This document shows, piece by piece, positions 63,311 to 64,000 of a DNA stretch of 64,000 nt; position 1 is the stretch's first letter; every line of letters begins with the position of its first letter. This DNA is from Pseudomonadota bacterium (GTDB taxonomy: Bacteria > Pseudomonadota > Gammaproteobacteria > Pseudomonadales > Pseudohongiellaceae), in assembly GCA_027592275.1 (NCBI GenBank), contig JAQCKF010000001.1:248001-312000 (forward strand), in the 5' to 3' direction. The notes under the pieces were generated by a model. It was not told where the DNA came from, ran no database searches, and was given only the letters and a program-made list of their open reading frames with translations. A program made the translations under genes and the position numbers.

Positions 63311-64000
63311 CTATCGGACGATAGTCATTTCTTCTAAGAGGTTTGTCGCGCCATCCATATACTCCATCACCCATAGCATGTAACGGGCATCGACGGAGAT
63401 CGCGCGATTCTTCGCATCGTCAAAATCCCAGTCGCCGATTATACTTTCGTAGACGCCATCGAATAGTAGACCAACAAGTTGTGCCTTACTGTTCATGGTT
63501 GCGGTGCCAGAATTACCGCCGGTAATGTCTAGCGTGCTCAGGAAATTTACCGGCACCGTACCTATTGATGGCAGGGCATAGTCGCCATACTGACCCGCGC
63601 GGATAAGATCTAATTGCTTCGCAGGTGCATTGAATGGATCGACACCTGTGTCCTTGCCGAGTATGCCTTCCAGTGAAGTAAACGGCTGGTTGATCAGTCC
63701 GTCTTTCGGCTGGTTGCCGCGCACCTGACCGAATGTGACTCGCAGTGAGCTATTGGCATCGGCATAGATAGGTCGGCCTAGGCTACGGTTATAGGCAATA
63801 ACTGCCTCCATGTACTCGGGGCGCCAGCGCTGAAATTGACCAAGTAGTTCTTTGCTTTCAAGCTCGAGTGCTATGCGCTCAGCGTAGGAGAGCACCGCGT
63901 AGCGAATCAATGGATCGTCGCTCGCCTCAAATTCTTCGATCGAACTATCTAGCCATGCTAACCGTGTCTCCTCATTGGCCAAGGATGTTTGTGCGTAACT
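63311..64000 (-). CDS. S46 family dipeptidyl-peptidase, DPP7-like (5' part cut by window edge)
   Basis: The frame is open to base 64000; about 230 C-terminal residues are visible of a family of about 700. The catalytic serine is in DITGGNSGTATMN. LLFDGVYESIIGDWDFDDAKNRAISVDARYMLWVM is the characteristic C-terminal block. The residue after FD is Gly, as in hydrophobic-specific DPP7 rather than Arg as in acid-specific DPP11. Exported aminopeptidase-like activity on short peptides is expected. It is upstream of the metallo-hydrolase gene. Confidence 0.9.
   Translation of the reverse strand, partial: SYAQTSLANEETRLAWLDSSIEEFEASDDPLIRYAVLSYAERIALELESKELLGQFQRWRPEYMEAVIAYNRSLGRPIYADANSSLRVTFGQVRGNQPKDGLINQPFTSLEGILGKDTGVDPFNAPAKQLDLIRAGQYGDYALPSIGTVPVNFLSTLDITGGNSGTATMNSKAQLVGLLFDGVYESIIGDWDFDDAKNRAISVDARYMLWVMEYMDGATNLLEEMTIVR

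Overview
This window looks like chromosomal DNA of an aerobic, aquatic, probably marine, gammaproteobacterium. The evidence is a set of gammaproteobacterial housekeeping genes: hemB, trxA, rho and ubiD in a row, dsbB, proteobacterial gshA, hslR, a yrfG-type HAD phosphatase, cysQ, rdgC, yaeQ, ybcJ-like and yehS-like genes and a TIGR02647 gene. Many exported hydrolases, sulfatases and lipoproteins lie between them. Genus cannot be read from the sequence. I saw no rRNA, tRNA, CRISPR array, prophage or insertion sequence. Codon use and strand layout look native throughout.

Layout. 1-11.4 kb: core and redox genes (ubiD cut by the left edge, rho, trxA, hemB, a membrane-anchored flavin disulfide reductase fusion, dsbB, gshA, hslR, HAD phosphatase, cysQ). 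11.5-19.1 kb: a DUF885 lipoprotein, a serine-hydrolase homologue with altered catalytic motifs, a hybrid histidine kinase, two GNAT acetyltransferases and a wrecked thpR. 19.2-23.1 kb: an acyl-CoA module (methylsuccinyl-CoA-dehydrogenase-like enzyme, MaoC hydratase, mesaconyl-CoA C1-C4 transferase) that reads as a route from methylsuccinyl-CoA toward citramalyl-CoA. 23.1-24.4 kb, opposite strand: a two-gene operon of a FrnE/DsbA-family protein, whose first redox cysteine codon is TGA (candidate selenocysteine), and an SDR carrying both halohydrin-dehalogenase signature motifs.

24.6-35.7 kb, all plus strand: a TPR protein with a strong terminator, an SdsA-type alkylsulfatase, an FGly-type sulfatase, a two-gene sugar ABC importer without a binding-protein gene, a Tat-exported sugar isomerase/epimerase-like protein, and a GMC dehydrogenase with its small Tat subunit. 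A facing three-gene operon (35.8-37.9 kb) ends with a DUF1080 protein. Together these suggest periplasmic oxidation and cleavage of glycosides, possibly through 3-keto-sugars. 38.2-40.9 kb: DUF2834, an SRPBCC protein with a truncated tandem copy, and a second DUF885 lipoprotein.

41.0-46.4 kb: a tryptophan-tryptophylquinone amine dehydrogenase operon (heavy chain, MauE, MauD, light chain, cytochrome c), with an OPT-family transporter upstream. 46.6-56.7 kb: DoxX, a YHS lipoprotein-like gene broken by TGA, rdgC, a GST, a macrodomain protein, an M28 PSMA-like peptidase, yaeQ, an S4 protein, DUF1456, an aldehyde dehydrogenase and a class V aminotransferase. 56.9-64 kb: a frameshifted Ca/Na exchanger, a serine hydrolase with intact motifs, a GST, a heavily deleted DUF748 relic, TIGR02647, a secreted unknown protein, a metallo-beta-lactamase-fold hydrolase and a DPP7-type S46 peptidase cut by the right edge.

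Four genes are clearly broken (thpR, YHS, Ca/Na exchanger, DUF748). The strongest discovery candidates are the in-frame TGA at the redox Cys of the FrnE homologue, the halohydrin-dehalogenase-like partner coupled to it, and the methylsuccinyl/mesaconyl-CoA module.
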